From Sphingomonadales bacterium (GTDB lineage Bacteria; Pseudomonadota; Alphaproteobacteria; Sphingomonadales; Kordiimonadaceae): DNA of 64,000 nucleotides. Shown here in pieces: positions 26,185 through 34,702 of the stretch. Made by a program: the position numbers and the translations under genes. Every line of letters begins with the position of its first letter. Within the stretch, counting starts at the first letter, position 1. The notes beneath the pieces were generated by a model. It saw only the letters and a list, made by a program, of their open reading frames with translations, was not told the DNA's origin and did not search any database. Location: contig JAALKD010000008.1 of assembly GCA_011088215.1 (NCBI GenBank), positions 23,039-87,038 on the forward strand, read 5' to 3'.

Positions 26185-27975
26185 TCAAACGTCGGTGTCA
26201 CCTCCAAATTGAAGGTCTGCCAATCGTTTGTAAAGCCCGTCTTTGGCGACCAGTTCCGCGTGTGTGCCCTCCGCAACTATTTTGCCTTCGTCCAGAACGA
26301 TAATACGGTCGGCTTTTTTCACCGTTGCCAGTCGGTGCGCGATCACAAGTGTGGTACGGTTTTTCATCAAATTTTCAAGCGCGCTCTGCACTTTCAGTTC
26401 TGATTCAGCGTCCAACGCGCTGGTGGCCTCATCCAGCAATAATATAGGTGCGTCGCGCAGGATAGCGCGAGCAATGGCGATACGTTGACGCTGGCCACCG
26501 GACAGCCGCGTGCCGCGTTCTCCAAGGAAAGTATCGTAACCCTGATCAGACCGTTCGATAAATTCATGAGCTGCCGCAGCTTGGGCTGCCGCGCGCACGT
26601 CTTCGTCGGACGCATCTAACCGGCCATAGCGAATGTTTTCGGCAATCGAATCGGCAAAAATGATAGTTTCTTGCGGTACAAGCGACAGATATTTCCTGAA
26701 GTCGGTAGGTTCGGTTTCTGAAATATCGATTCCATCAATGGTAATCTTACCATTTTGCGGATCATAAAAGCGAAGCAGCAGCTGTAAAACGGTGGTTTTC
26801 CCAGCGCCGGAAGGTCCCACAAGTGCAAGCGTTTCACCGGGCTTCACGGTCAGATTAAAGCCCGAAAGAGCAGCCTCATCTTTCTTGCTGGGGTAATTAA
26901 AGGTGATATCGTTGAAGCGAATTTCGCCCTTAAGGTCAGCGGGCACAGCAACAGGCTTGGTTGGCGCCTTGATGATTGCCTCAGCGCTTAACAATTCCGC
27001 TAGCCGTCCGGCAGCCCCCGCAGCGCGTTGTAATTCGCTGTATACTTCAGAAAGAGCACCAAACGCCCCGGCAACAAAGACTGCGCGCATAATAAAATCG
27101 AGCATTTGACCACCGGTCATTGAACCGGCGATGACGTCCTGCGCGCCTTGGTATAGCACCAATGCAATGGCACCGAAAATCATCGATATCATGGTGAAGG
27201 TAAGCGCGGCGCGCACCTGAATTCGCCGCCTGGCAGCTAAAAAGGCATCGTCTACGTGGCTGCCAAAGCGCCGCGCCTCGGATTGTTCCTGGGTGAATGC
27301 CTGCACAATGTTAAGCGCCGACAGTGATTCGTTGGCACGTGCGCCCACGTCAGCCACTTTGTCCTGACTGGTGCGCGATAGGGTGCGCACACGTTTGCCG
27401 ACCACAATAATGATGCCGAGCAGCAGGGGAATCATAAGCAGGATATAGGTCATCAACTCCGGTGACATGAAAAACAGCCACACTGTGCCGATGACGGCGA
27501 TTAGAAAATTACGCGCCCAAACTGATACACTTGAGCCAACGATGGTCTGCACCAGTGTGGTGTCTGCGGTGAGCCGCGAAACAATTTCACCAGGCCGGTT
27601 TTCCTCAAAAAACTCGGGCGACAAGGTGATTAGTCGTTCGTAAACCGCTTTTCTTATGTCAGCAACCACCCGTTCACCAAGCCAGGTTACGAAGTAGAAG
27701 CGTGCGGCGGTTGCAACAGCCATAACCACAACGATGCCGAAAAATATATAGAAATAGTCGTCCACCTTCTGGGCGTTGTCGGCTGAAAAGCCTTTATCGA
27801 CAATGTCGCCGAGGGCGGTTGGCACTATCAGTACGGTAAGCGCGGCGATTATTAGAAAGAAGCCGGCCCAAAAAAGCTGGGGCTTATATACCCGAACGAA
27901 AGACCAAAGGGTTTTCAGATTGACAAGTTTGCCTTTAGGGGGCTGGTGTTCTTGGCGAATTGTACTGTCGCTCAT
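26185..27975 (-). CDS. ABC exporter, fused membrane and ATPase domains (MsbA/ABCB type)
   Basis: About 596 aa half-transporter that works as a dimer in the inner membrane. The N-terminal half (about 20-310) has six membrane helices. The C-terminal ATPase has Walker A GPSGAGKTT, Q-loop VPQET, signature LSGGQRQR, Walker B ILLLDEATSALD and H-loop IAHRLAT. This type exports lipids, peptides or drugs; the cargo cannot be told. The start at 27975 has GAGGAAAT ahead; an in-frame ATG 33 nt earlier lacks a ribosome site. It is divergent from rpmE. Confidence 0.92.
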   Translation of the reverse strand: MSDSTIRQEHQPPKGKLVNLKTLWSFVRVYKPQLFWAGFFLIIAALTVLIVPTALGDIVDKGFSADNAQKVDDYFYIFFGIVVVMAVATAARFYFVTWLGERVVADIRKAVYERLITLSPEFFEENRPGEIVSRLTADTTLVQTIVGSSVSVWARNFLIAVIGTVWLFFMSPELMTYILLMIPLLLGIIIVVGKRVRTLSRTSQDKVADVGARANESLSALNIVQAFTQEQSEARRFGSHVDDAFLAARRRIQVRAALTFTMISMIFGAIALVLYQGAQDVIAGSMTGGQMLDFIMRAVFVAGAFGALSEVYSELQRAAGAAGRLAELLSAEAIIKAPTKPVAVPADLKGEIRFNDITFNYPSKKDEAALSGFNLTVKPGETLALVGPSGAGKTTVLQLLLRFYDPQNGKITIDGIDISETEPTDFRKYLSLVPQETIIFADSIAENIRYGRLDASDEDVRAAAQAAAAHEFIERSDQGYDTFLGERGTRLSGGQRQRIAIARAILRDAPILLLDEATSALDAESELKVQSALENLMKNRTTLVIAHRLATVKKADRIIVLDEGKIVAEGTHAELVAKDGLYKRLADLQFGGDTDV

Positions 27976-28194
27976 TGGCTTTATTTCCTCACTGGACTGA
28001 TCTGTCATATAAGCGCGATGAGGCCAAAAGCCAACGATTCAAATCCCAATTCAGTTTAAATTACTGCCGAACCGTCGCCGAACAATTGACAGTCTGACAG
28101 AAAATGCACCAAGCCAGTAAGAAATGAACAGAACAGCCTTGCATTCGTTTGCGCTATATCCTATACGGACGCCTCGTTTTTGGAGATACGACCA

Positions 28195-28419
28195 ATGAAA
28201 CAAGATATTCATCCCGAGTACCACACAATCAAAGTGGTTATGACTGACGGGACAACTTTTGAGACTCGTTCAACATGGGGCTCGGAAGGTGATACTCTCA
28301 ACCTTGAGATCGACCCTAAGTCGCACCCTGCATGGACTGGCGGCACTCGCCAAGTTCTGGAAGGTGGCCGTGTGGCACGCTTTAACAAGCGTTTTGGTGG
28401 TTTGAAGCTTAACAAGTAA
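28195..28419 (+). CDS. rpmE: 50S ribosomal protein L31
   Basis: 74 aa. Starts [10 protein letters not shown] as in L31. It lacks the zinc-binding Cys pairs, so it is of the zinc-free type. The segment THPAW-like [29 protein letters not shown] end (residues about 43-68) is characteristic. GGAG lies 8 nt before the ATG. A terminator follows directly, so it is a single-gene unit, divergent from the ABC exporter with 219 nt between them. Confidence 0.95.
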   Translation: MKQDIHPEYHTIKVVMTDGTTFETRSTWGSEGDTLNLEIDPKSHPAWTGGTRQVLEGGRVARFNKRFGGLKLNK

Positions 28420-28445
28420 GCCTCTGACACTATTTGATTATTTGG

Positions 28446-28477
28446 AAAAGGCGCTGATTTTCGGCGTCTTTTTCTTT
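28446..28477 (+). terminator. Rho-independent terminator after rpmE
   Basis: AAAAGGCGC (from 28446) pairs with GGCGTCTTTT (one G-T wobble) across a short loop, followed by T-rich sequence. Confidence 0.8.
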
Positions 28478-28555
28478 GTCTGCTCTTGCAAGATTTATTT
28501 GTCATTCCTACATAAGATTTGTTCGGTCGCCGCTTGAGCGGGACTGACGAATATT

Positions 28556-28613
28556 CCGGCCGGGCCATTATGGCGGGTCATACAATCTAGTTGCTTCTGT
28601 AGGAGAGCTTGAC
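28556..28613 (+). promoter_or_regulatory. ROSE-like RNA thermometer in the hsp20 leader
   Basis: The ribosome site AGGAG (28601-28605) can be closed by the upstream strand AGTTGCTTC (28589-28597). A-T, G-C, U-G and U-A pairs come first, then a bulged G (28593), then C-G, U-A, U-G and C-G with a UGUA loop. A bulged G inside a UUGCU element opposite the ribosome site is the hallmark of ROSE elements, which melt on heating. A second hairpin (GCCATTATGGC at 28564-28574) precedes it. ROSE elements typically control small heat-shock genes in alphaproteobacteria. Confidence 0.7.
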
Positions 28614-29072
28614 ATGAGAACTTTCGATTTATCCCCTTTAATGCGTAGCACTGTCGGCTTCGATCATCTGAACCGATTGCTTGATTCGGCGCTAACCAGC
28701 GACGGCGCAGCGGCTTATCCGCCGTACAATATTGAAAAATTGTCTGAGGACGACTATCGCATCACCATGGCGGTGGCAGGTTTTGCGCCTGAAGAACTGA
28801 CCATTACAGTGCAGGAAGGTACGCTTGTGCTCGCGGGCAAGGCCGAAGAGACCGAAACCGAGCGCAGTTTTCTGCATCGCGGCATCGCCAAGCGCGCGTT
28901 CGAGCGCCGCTTTGAATTGGCTGACACCATTCAGGTGGGTGACGCCAAGTTTGAAAATGGCTTGCTGGAAATTGAGTTGCGTCGCGTGATCCCGGATCAT
29001 AAGAAGCCGCGTAATATTTCGATTAGGTCTGGCGAAAGCCAAATGAAGACCATCGAGTCTGACGCGGCCTAA
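28614..29072 (+). CDS. Small heat-shock protein, Hsp20 family
   Basis: 152 aa cytoplasmic holdase chaperone of the IbpA type. The alpha-crystallin domain spans about 38-135: YNIEKLSEDDYRITMAVAGF, the middle strand TLVLAGKAE, RSFLHRGIAKRAFERRFELAD, and the closing GLLEIELRRVIP. The leader contains a ROSE-like element, so translation is probably induced by heat. GGAGAGC precedes the ATG. It is followed by a terminator and a convergent GFA-family gene. Confidence 0.93.
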   Translation: MRTFDLSPLMRSTVGFDHLNRLLDSALTSDGAAAYPPYNIEKLSEDDYRITMAVAGFAPEELTITVQEGTLVLAGKAEETETERSFLHRGIAKRAFERRFELADTIQVGDAKFENGLLEIELRRVIPDHKKPRNISIRSGESQMKTIESDAA

Positions 29073-29186
29073 AACTCCGGCCGTGCTTTGGTGAATGGCC
29101 CTCAGGTTGTTTGAACCCTGAAGCCAGCCTAGGGCTTTTCCTTCCCGTTTATGTTTTCTCCCAACGACCCTCGCTGTCGTTTACTT

Positions 29187-29223
29187 GTGGAGGCGATCCT
29201 TTGTGGTTTGCCTCCACCTTTTC
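29187..29223 (+). terminator. Terminator after hsp20
   Basis: GTGGAGGC (29187-29194) pairs with GCCTCCAC (29210-29217), followed by a short T-rich run. It lies between the convergent hsp20 and GFA-family genes. Confidence 0.7.
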
Positions 29224-29229
29224 GGTCTA

Positions 29230-29652
29230 TTAGTGACGACCTGCAAAGTGCTGAATCGCCCCCTCTATTGGTTGTACCCAAGGCATTCTTGTGCGAGTGA
29301 ATATTTCTTCGTTTATTGTAAGAATTGAAGGGTTGTCTAAGGTCATGACATTAACTTCGGCGTCATTTTTGGAATTTGTGCCTACCCATTTCAAATAGGT
29401 GCCACAGGATTTGCAAAATTGTCGAACAGCCGTATCGCTAAAAGACACAGCTCCTTTGGGTTTGCTTATCCATCGAAACTTGTTTTTCGGTACGATAAAG
29501 AAAACAGAAAATGGACTTCCTAGATGTGTCTGGCAATCGCGACAGTGACAGGCAAGTGTATGAGCTTCTGTGACGTCAACTTCATAACGAGCCGCGCCGC
29601 ATCGACATCCGCCAAATTCTTGAATTGGCGGCAGTGAAGTTTCTTCAATCAT
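29230..29652 (-). CDS. GFA-domain (CENP-V/GFA family) zinc protein
   Basis: 140 aa. The cysteine pattern of the GFA domain is complete: C16 and C18 in GGCRCGAARYE, C35, C37 and C40 in ACHCRDC, C80 and C83 in FCKSCGTYL. It includes family segments GSPFSVFFIV and the final aromatic region. Members include the glutathione-dependent formaldehyde-activating enzyme, but most are of unknown activity. Its ATG overlaps the stop of the DUF1192 gene upstream (ATGA), so the two are coupled. Confidence 0.88.
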   Translation of the reverse strand: MIEETSLPPIQEFGGCRCGAARYEVDVTEAHTLACHCRDCQTHLGSPFSVFFIVPKNKFRWISKPKGAVSFSDTAVRQFCKSCGTYLKWVGTNSKNDAEVNVMTLDNPSILTINEEIFTRTRMPWVQPIEGAIQHFAGRH

Positions 29653-29843
29653 GAATTGAAAAATGCGTTGGCTGCTGCCCGGCTGGACTGTTTGGCTTTT
29701 ATCTCGATTTGGGTGCGCGAGATTTCGTCCTGAAGCCGCTCTATTCGTTCCTGCAGTTCGTCAGCACTGACAGTGGACAAGTCTTCCCTTTCCAGGTCAG
29801 TTAGTGGGCCGGTTTTCTTGCGCGGTGCATCGTCAAAATCCAT
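29649..29843 (-). CDS. DUF1192 protein
   Basis: 64 aa, the size of the DUF1192 family, which is found in alphaproteobacteria. It has the pattern LSTVSADELQERIERLQDEI followed by a Lys/Ser/Ala-rich end with AANAFF. A helical, probably coiled-coil, cytoplasmic protein of unknown function. It is translationally coupled to the GFA-domain gene (4-nt overlap) and divergent from the quinone oxidoreductase gene, the neighbour DUF1192 genes often have. Confidence 0.85.
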   Translation of the reverse strand: MDFDDAPRKKTGPLTDLEREDLSTVSADELQERIERLQDEISRTQIEIKAKQSSRAAANAFFNS

Positions 29844-29948
29844 TTTTTCACCTGATAGGTTGGTTGATACTCATCCATGTGCCATTGGTACTTGTGATGG
29901 CTGAGGCATCTGGCATATTTGCCGCATCATAACCGTGAAAGGCATACG

Positions 29949-30926
29949 ATGAAAGCAATTGAAATAATCGAACCGGGCGGCGCTGATGTGCTGCAAATTT
30001 GCGACCGGCCTGACCCGGTGGCGGATGCGGGTCAACTTTTGATCAGGGTGAAAGCGGCGGGCATCAACCGGCCTGATGTGGTTCAGCGCATGGGATTGTA
30101 TCCTCCACCCCCGGGTGCATCGGATATTCCCGGGCTTGAGGTTGCGGGCGTGGTTGAAGCGCTGGGCAGCAGCGTATCGGGCTTTAGTGTCGGCGACAGT
30201 GTTTGCGCTCTGGTGCCGGGCGGGGGCTACGCCGAACTGTGCGTTGCGCCGGTTGAAACATGCTTGCCCGTGCCGGAAGGTTTTTCGTTTGTTCAGGCGG
30301 CAGCATTGCCGGTAACTTATTTTACCGTGTGGTCCAACCTGTTTGACCGCGCGGGCTTAGTGGCGGGCGAAACAGTGCTGGTTCACGGTGGGTCGTCGGG
30401 TATTGGCTCAACCGCAATCCAGTTAGCCAAAGCCGTAGGTACCAAAGTGATCACAACCGTCGGCAGCGAAAAGAAGTCTGATTTTTGCCGCACGCTCGGC
30501 GCTGATTTGGTGGTCAATTACCGCGAGCAAGACTTCGAATCTTGTGTGGCTGAATACACTGACGGTGCGGGTGTGAATGTGGTGCTGGACATGGTCGGCG
30601 GCAGCTATATCGCCAAAAACATTCAGTGTCTCGCGCCGGATGGTAGGCATGTATCGATCGCTTTCCTGACCGGGCCGCAGGTTGAGATCAATATGCTACC
30701 AGTAATGCTGAAACGCTTGACCTTGACCGGCAGCACACTACGGCCCCGCGATAACGTTTTTAAGGGGGCGATTGCCGAAGCGTTGAAAGAAAATGTCTGG
30801 CCGCTACTGGCAAAAGGTGCAGTGAAACCAGTTATTGATACGGTTTTGCCATTGGCCGAAGCCAGTGTCGGACATGCGTTGATGGAGTCTAGCGGCCATA
30901 TGGGCAAGATTATCCTCGAGATTTAG
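29949..30926 (+). CDS. NAD(P)H quinone oxidoreductase, zinc-independent MDR (PIG3-like)
   Basis: About 325 aa medium-chain reductase. The N-terminal GroES-like domain has AAGINRPDVVQRMG and PGLEVAGVVEALG. The Rossmann domain has VLVHGGSSGIGSTAIQLAKA, with the nucleotide loop and a family-type SSGIG, then GADLVVNYREQDF and VVLDMVGGSYIAKN. No zinc-ligand Cys cluster, hence the quinone reductase/PIG3 branch. The start at 29949 has AAAGG 7 nt ahead; ten further codons are open upstream. It is followed by 215 nt without a gene before trcR. Confidence 0.92.
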   Translation: MKAIEIIEPGGADVLQICDRPDPVADAGQLLIRVKAAGINRPDVVQRMGLYPPPPGASDIPGLEVAGVVEALGSSVSGFSVGDSVCALVPGGGYAELCVAPVETCLPVPEGFSFVQAAALPVTYFTVWSNLFDRAGLVAGETVLVHGGSSGIGSTAIQLAKAVGTKVITTVGSEKKSDFCRTLGADLVVNYREQDFESCVAEYTDGAGVNVVLDMVGGSYIAKNIQCLAPDGRHVSIAFLTGPQVEINMLPVMLKRLTLTGSTLRPRDNVFKGAIAEALKENVWPLLAKGAVKPVIDTVLPLAEASVGHALMESSGHMGKIILEI

Positions 30927-31141
30927 CCAAAAAACGACTGTAAATCGGTGAAACCGGAGTCTAAATCGACATAATAGGAGTTAAAGGCGCATTATTCGCG
31001 GTGACAGCCGCCTAATTTGTGGTAGTGTCGCGCTGTGAGAGAGATACCTCTCCACCCCTTTCAGGAAAATATAGTTCGCTGGGGGGCAGGCTGCGAAAGC
31101 AGTTCTGCGAATGGAGAAATTTGTAGTTTAGGAATTTTGCG

Positions 31142-31903
31142 ATGACACAACCATTAATGCCTATGGCAACAGCAGTTTGGCTAGTGGATAATACCGTTCT
31201 GACATTCACTCAGATATCTGAATTTTGCGGCCTGCATGAATTGGAAATTCAGGGTATCGCCGACGGCACCGTTGGTGCACATATTGTCGGCCAAGACCCA
31301 ACAACCAGTGGCCAACTGGCGCAGTCTGAACTGGATAGATGTCAGGAAGACCCTTCGGCCAGGCTTGTTATTTCCGAGTATGATGTAAAGGCTGTGCCGC
31401 GCACAAAAGGTCCGCGCTATACACCTGTTTCCAAGCGTCAGGACAAGCCCGACGCCATCGCATGGTTGGTGCGTAATCACCCGGAATTGACCGATCTGCA
31501 GATCAGCCGCCTTGTTGGTACAACCATGCCAACCATTCAGGCAATCCGAGAGCGGTCGCATTGGAATATTTCCAATATTCGCCCGCAAGACCCTGTTGGC
31601 GTAGGGTTATGCAAACAACTTGAGCTTGACGAGGCTGTACAAATTGCCGCGGTTAAACGTGAGAAAGCTGCTGCCAAGGCAGAGGCTGCCGCTGAAGCCA
31701 AGCGACCGTCCAGAGTAAAGGCCGCTGCAGCTGCTGAAGAAGTCGCCCCAGAGGTTGAAACGCCTGAGGCGGAAGCGATTGCCGAGCCTGAAGAAGCTGC
31801 TATTGAAGAGCCGGTTGTTACAGAAGAGCCCGCAGTCGCAGAAGATCAAGCGGCCACAGAAGGCCTAACGGACAGTGACGGCGAAGCCAAAACCGACGAA
31901 TAA
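31142..31903 (+). CDS. trcR: Cell-cycle transcriptional regulator TrcR (DUF1013) with acidic Ala-rich tail
   Basis: 253 aa. Residues 1-175 are the DUF1013/TrcR domain, conserved in alphaproteobacteria: TAVWLVDNTVLTFTQISEFC, LHELEIQGIADG, KRQDKPDAIAWLVRNHPEL, TDLQISRLVGTTMPTIQAIR and HWNISNIRPQDPVGVGLC. The DNA-binding-like helices are in the middle. TrcR is linked to the cell-cycle regulon in Caulobacter-type bacteria. The rest (about 180-253) is low-complexity Ala/Glu/Lys then Glu/Pro/Val repeats, longer than I expect for the family. A strong terminator follows. Confidence 0.9.
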   Translation: MTQPLMPMATAVWLVDNTVLTFTQISEFCGLHELEIQGIADGTVGAHIVGQDPTTSGQLAQSELDRCQEDPSARLVISEYDVKAVPRTKGPRYTPVSKRQDKPDAIAWLVRNHPELTDLQISRLVGTTMPTIQAIRERSHWNISNIRPQDPVGVGLCKQLELDEAVQIAAVKREKAAAKAEAAAEAKRPSRVKAAAAAEEVAPEVETPEAEAIAEPEEAAIEEPVVTEEPAVAEDQAATEGLTDSDGEAKTDE

Positions 31904-31933
31904 GCGTGGTTGGTGACGTTAAAATAATTCAGC

Positions 31934-31967
31934 AAAAAAGCGCGGGCAAATGCCTCGCGCTTTTTTG
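31934..31967 (+). terminator. Strong terminator after trcR
   Basis: AAAAAGCGCG pairs with CGCGCTTTTT around a GGCAAATGCC inner stem-loop, followed by six T residues. It may also serve the convergent DUF465 gene weakly. Confidence 0.9.
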
Positions 31968-31991
31968 TTAGATCATCAAATGAAAATCTGG

Positions 31992-32162
31992 CTAATGTCG
32001 CAGGTCCAAACGGACCATTTCTTCTTTAAGTCGGAGCTTTTGCTTCTTCAGGTCCATGAGCTTTATCGCGTCAGGTTGCGGTCGTAATTCTTCGCGAGCG
32101 ATAACGTCCTCAATTTCAGCATGTTTTTGGTTCAATGTGGCAACATGCACATCTAAGCTCAT
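31992..32162 (-). CDS. DUF465 (YdcH-like) small protein, first copy
   Basis: 56 aa. I read it directly from the minus strand: it starts MSLDVHVATLNQKHAEIEDV and ends with a run of Lys/Arg/Glu/Leu helix (QKLRLKEEMVRLDLRH). Alternating basic and acidic residues and Leu heptads fit the two-helix DUF465 family, whose role is unknown. The ATG at 32162 has GGAGATAAAG ahead. A second DUF465 gene lies at 32980-33177; one or two such genes near purE are common in alphaproteobacteria. Confidence 0.85.
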   Translation of the reverse strand: MSLDVHVATLNQKHAEIEDVIAREELRPQPDAIKLMDLKKQKLRLKEEMVRLDLRH

Positions 32163-32304
32163 ACCTTTATCTCCTTCTTCATTTTGTTACCCTCACATTT
32201 CATCATTTATGAAAGCCAGAGTCACGGAAAGAATTTGAGTTTAAAGTTTCATTTATATCATCGGGGTTTAGAGCCATCTTAAAACAGCCAGGTATTTTTC
32301 GCAG

Positions 32305-32348
32305 CGACGTAATTATATAGACTCGTGTAGTTGGCTTTAATTACGTCG
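32305..32348. repeat. Perfect 11-bp inverted repeat
   Basis: CGACGTAATTA (32305-32315) and TAATTACGTCG (32338-32348) are perfect inverted arms separated by 22 nt. It lies in the 193-nt space between the DUF465 gene and the TIGR02444 gene, just after the latter's stop. No T-run follows on either strand, so it is not a standard terminator. Confidence 0.6.
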
Positions 32349-32355
32349 TCAAAAT

Positions 32356-32820
32356 TTACCCACGTTGCTGCGTAGCCCAAGTTTGAACTTCGTCCAGCGG
32401 AAATGGTTTTTGGGCGGCGTAAGCAATAAGGTTCACTGGGCAAGAAAAAGATCGTCCACTCTCCAAAGCCGAAGGTTGATTAAGGCAGGCAATAAGCGCT
32501 CGCTGCTCGTTTCTTTCTTCGGCTAATTCCCTCGCCAGCGCCGCCTGGTACGATGTGTCTGTTTTTTTCATTGCCGTACGCTTGGCTCTCAGCGGGGCCA
32601 ATCGGCTTTTTTGCCAATGGTCGGATATCCGAACTAGCTCGCGCAAAGTATTTTCGGCGATTACAAGCTGTTGGCAGTCCAGCCAGTGGCACAACAGCAG
32701 CAAATTGATATCGACACTGTGGCCGTTTTGCAGTGCGAGGCATCGTTCTTTCACGCCGTCCAACCCATATTGATCCGCTGCAAATTCCCAAAATTCATCT
32801 GGGGCAAACATTGGTGTCAT
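32356..32820 (-). CDS. TIGR02444/DUF2390 family protein
   Basis: About 154 aa. The N-terminal half matches the TIGR02444 pattern: FWEFAADQYGLDGVKERCLALQ, then HSVDINLLLLCHWL. The C-terminal half is helical and charged. Function unknown. The start at 32820 is preferred because AAGGG lies 8 nt ahead; ATGs at 32811 and 32877 are alternatives. It is divergent from the second DUF465 gene. Confidence 0.8.
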   Translation of the reverse strand: MTPMFAPDEFWEFAADQYGLDGVKERCLALQNGHSVDINLLLLCHWLDCQQLVIAENTLRELVRISDHWQKSRLAPLRAKRTAMKKTDTSYQAALARELAEERNEQRALIACLNQPSALESGRSFSCPVNLIAYAAQKPFPLDEVQTWATQQRG

Positions 32821-32979
32821 GCCGGTTGCCCTTGTTTGCAAATGTTTGTTTTGAACAACATGAATTGGTCTTTCCATTTAGTTTGTTGCATCAAAGGATT
32901 CAATTTAATTTAGTTTTGTAAAACAGCGGCCTCAGGGTAAAATGATACCATCAGGTGGATGTCCAACCAAAGGTGAAAA

Positions 32980-33177
32980 ATGGACGAAGATGCCGTTCGT
33001 GCAAGACTTGCAGCCGTGAAAGAAGAACACGGTGACCTGGATGCTGCCATCAAGGCGGTCCAGTCTGCCGGTGTGTTTGATCTGTTGCAGGTTCAGCGGC
33101 TAAAAAAGCGCAAGTTGTCGCTCAAGGATGAAATTACCAAACTTGAGGGGCTGTTGTTGCCGGATATTATTGCCTAG
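32980..33177 (+). CDS. DUF465 (YdcH-like) small protein, second copy
   Basis: 65 aa, two-helix charged protein: ARLAAVKEEHGDLDAAIKAV and LLQVQRLKKRKLSLKDEITK are the DUF465 pattern (basic run then Leu/Lys helix). Function unknown. AAGGTG lies ahead of the ATG. It is convergent with the diguanylate cyclase gene. Confidence 0.85.
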   Translation: MDEDAVRARLAAVKEEHGDLDAAIKAVQSAGVFDLLQVQRLKKRKLSLKDEITKLEGLLLPDIIA

Positions 33178-33228
33178 GGCGTCGGCCCTTGGAACTGTGA
33201 GGAACTTTGGTGAGCGGGTTTTCAGCGG

Positions 33229-33969
33229 TCAGCGGGCGTTGTCTTCGCCCTTCATGTCGCGTTTGTTTTCATACATCGCTTTGTCCGCTTTATCGAGCGC
33301 GTCGTCGGGTTTATCGCCCGAACGGAAGGTATAGGTTCCAAAAGCAAGGCTCATGTTCAGTGTGTCGCCGTCCAGCTCCAGCGTATTGTCCGAAATAATC
33401 TTTGCCAGCGAAGCGGCTTTTTCAGCACCAATTTTTTCATCGGCTTGGGCCAGAATAACACCGAATTCGTCGCCGCCCAACCGGCCAATCACGTCGGTTG
33501 TCCGCACATTGTCTGCCAGTAGTCGCGCGATGTGAAAAAGCGCTTTGTCACCTGCATCATGGCCGTATTTGTCATTGATATTCTTCATGTCATTGAGGTC
33601 AATGAACATCAGCGTGGAGGGGGTGCCGTACCGCTCGGCAAAAGAAATCATCCGGCTTAGTTCGCGCACAAACGCCCGGCGGTTGGGTATTGGCAGCAGC
33701 GCATCGGTATCGGCAACATCTTCCATCTGGCGCAGGCGCCGGTTGGTGTTGTCCAATTCTTGGCGCAGGCTGTCAACTTCCCGCATCAAAGACATAATGG
33801 CACTTTGAACCCGTTCGGTCATTTCCTCTGGCGGAATGCCCAAAACCTCCACTGTGTCATCAATCTTTCGAACAGCAGATGTGTCACCTGCCGAGCCAGT
33901 TTTGCTGGTGCGGCGCGCTGGACTTGTTGGCGCGGTTCTCACGACTCCTGGCGTACTGGAGACTTTCAT
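33229..33969 (-). CDS. GGDEF diguanylate cyclase
   Basis: About 246 aa cytoplasmic protein without membrane segments. The N-terminal part (1-85) is low-complexity then a coiled coil (VDSLRQELDNTNRRLRQME). The GGDEF domain (about 88-240) has DALLPIPNRRAF, FIDLNDMKNINDKYGHDAGD and the catalytic LGGDEFG. The allosteric I-site RxxD (RTTD) stands five residues before GGDEF, so feedback inhibition by c-di-GMP is likely. The start at 33969 has AGGA 7 nt ahead. It is divergent from purE. Confidence 0.92.
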   Translation of the reverse strand: MKVSSTPGVVRTAPTSPARRTSKTGSAGDTSAVRKIDDTVEVLGIPPEEMTERVQSAIMSLMREVDSLRQELDNTNRRLRQMEDVADTDALLPIPNRRAFVRELSRMISFAERYGTPSTLMFIDLNDMKNINDKYGHDAGDKALFHIARLLADNVRTTDVIGRLGGDEFGVILAQADEKIGAEKAASLAKIISDNTLELDGDTLNMSLAFGTYTFRSGDKPDDALDKADKAMYENKRDMKGEDNAR

Positions 33970-34129
33970 CCCAATTCCTGTCAATTCCAATAGCTATCAG
34001 TATATAACTGAATACCTTGTATCATTATTAGTATTAATGAACTGTTGCCATCAAGCTAATCCTGCTTGAGCATCGCAAACCGGTCCAGACGGGCATCTCC
34101 AGCTTGCATTCGAAAGGCCCGTGTCTATA

Positions 34130-34675
34130 ATGCGCGCTTCTGCAGAACAGGGGCCCCAAGGGCCAAAATATGGGATATTTGCCGTGCCGAATGCAGCGCC
34201 TTCCGTAGGGATTATTATGGGCAGTCAATCAGACTGGCCAACCATGAAACATGCGGCAGATGTGCTGGATGCGCTGGGTGTCGGTTACGAGACAAAAATT
34301 GTCTCCGCTCACCGAACACCTGATCGACTATATGATTATGCCAAAGGGGCTAAAGCCAAGGGTTTGAAATGCATTATCGCGGGCGCGGGCGGCGCGGCGC
34401 ACTTGCCGGGAATGGCTGCTGCTATGACACCTCTGCCAGTGTTTGGTGTGCCAGTTCAATCCAGTATGCTATCAGGCAAGGATAGTTTGCTTTCAATCGT
34501 GCAGATGCCCGGCGGTGTGCCGGTTGGAACGCTGGCTATTGGTAATGCGGGCGCTAAAAACGCCGGCTTACTGGCGGCGGCGGTTTTGGCGCTTATGGAC
34601 GATGCGCTTGCAGCCCGCCTCGATGATTGGCGCGCAGCACAAACAGCAAGTGTCGCTGAAGAACCGGTAAAATAA
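34130..34675 (+). CDS. purE: N5-carboxyaminoimidazole ribonucleotide mutase
   Basis: About 181 aa. It converts N5-CAIR to CAIR in purine synthesis, following PurK. Motifs: [29 protein letters not shown] and [17 protein letters not shown], then PVFGVPVQS and [13 protein letters not shown]. The core starts near residue 27, so an N-terminal stretch of about 25 residues is unusual; no good ribosome site is seen before the ATG at 34130, and a later GTG (near 34180) could be the real start. purK follows after 27 nt. Confidence 0.93.
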   Translation: MRASAEQGPQGPKYGIFAVPNAAPSVGIIMGSQSDWPTMKHAADVLDALGVGYETKIVSAHRTPDRLYDYAKGAKAKGLKCIIAGAGGAAHLPGMAAAMTPLPVFGVPVQSSMLSGKDSLLSIVQMPGGVPVGTLAIGNAGAKNAGLLAAAVLALMDDALAARLDDWRAAQTASVAEEPVK

Positions 34676-34702
34676 CTGCAATAGTGCAAGCGGGGGCCTG
34701 CC

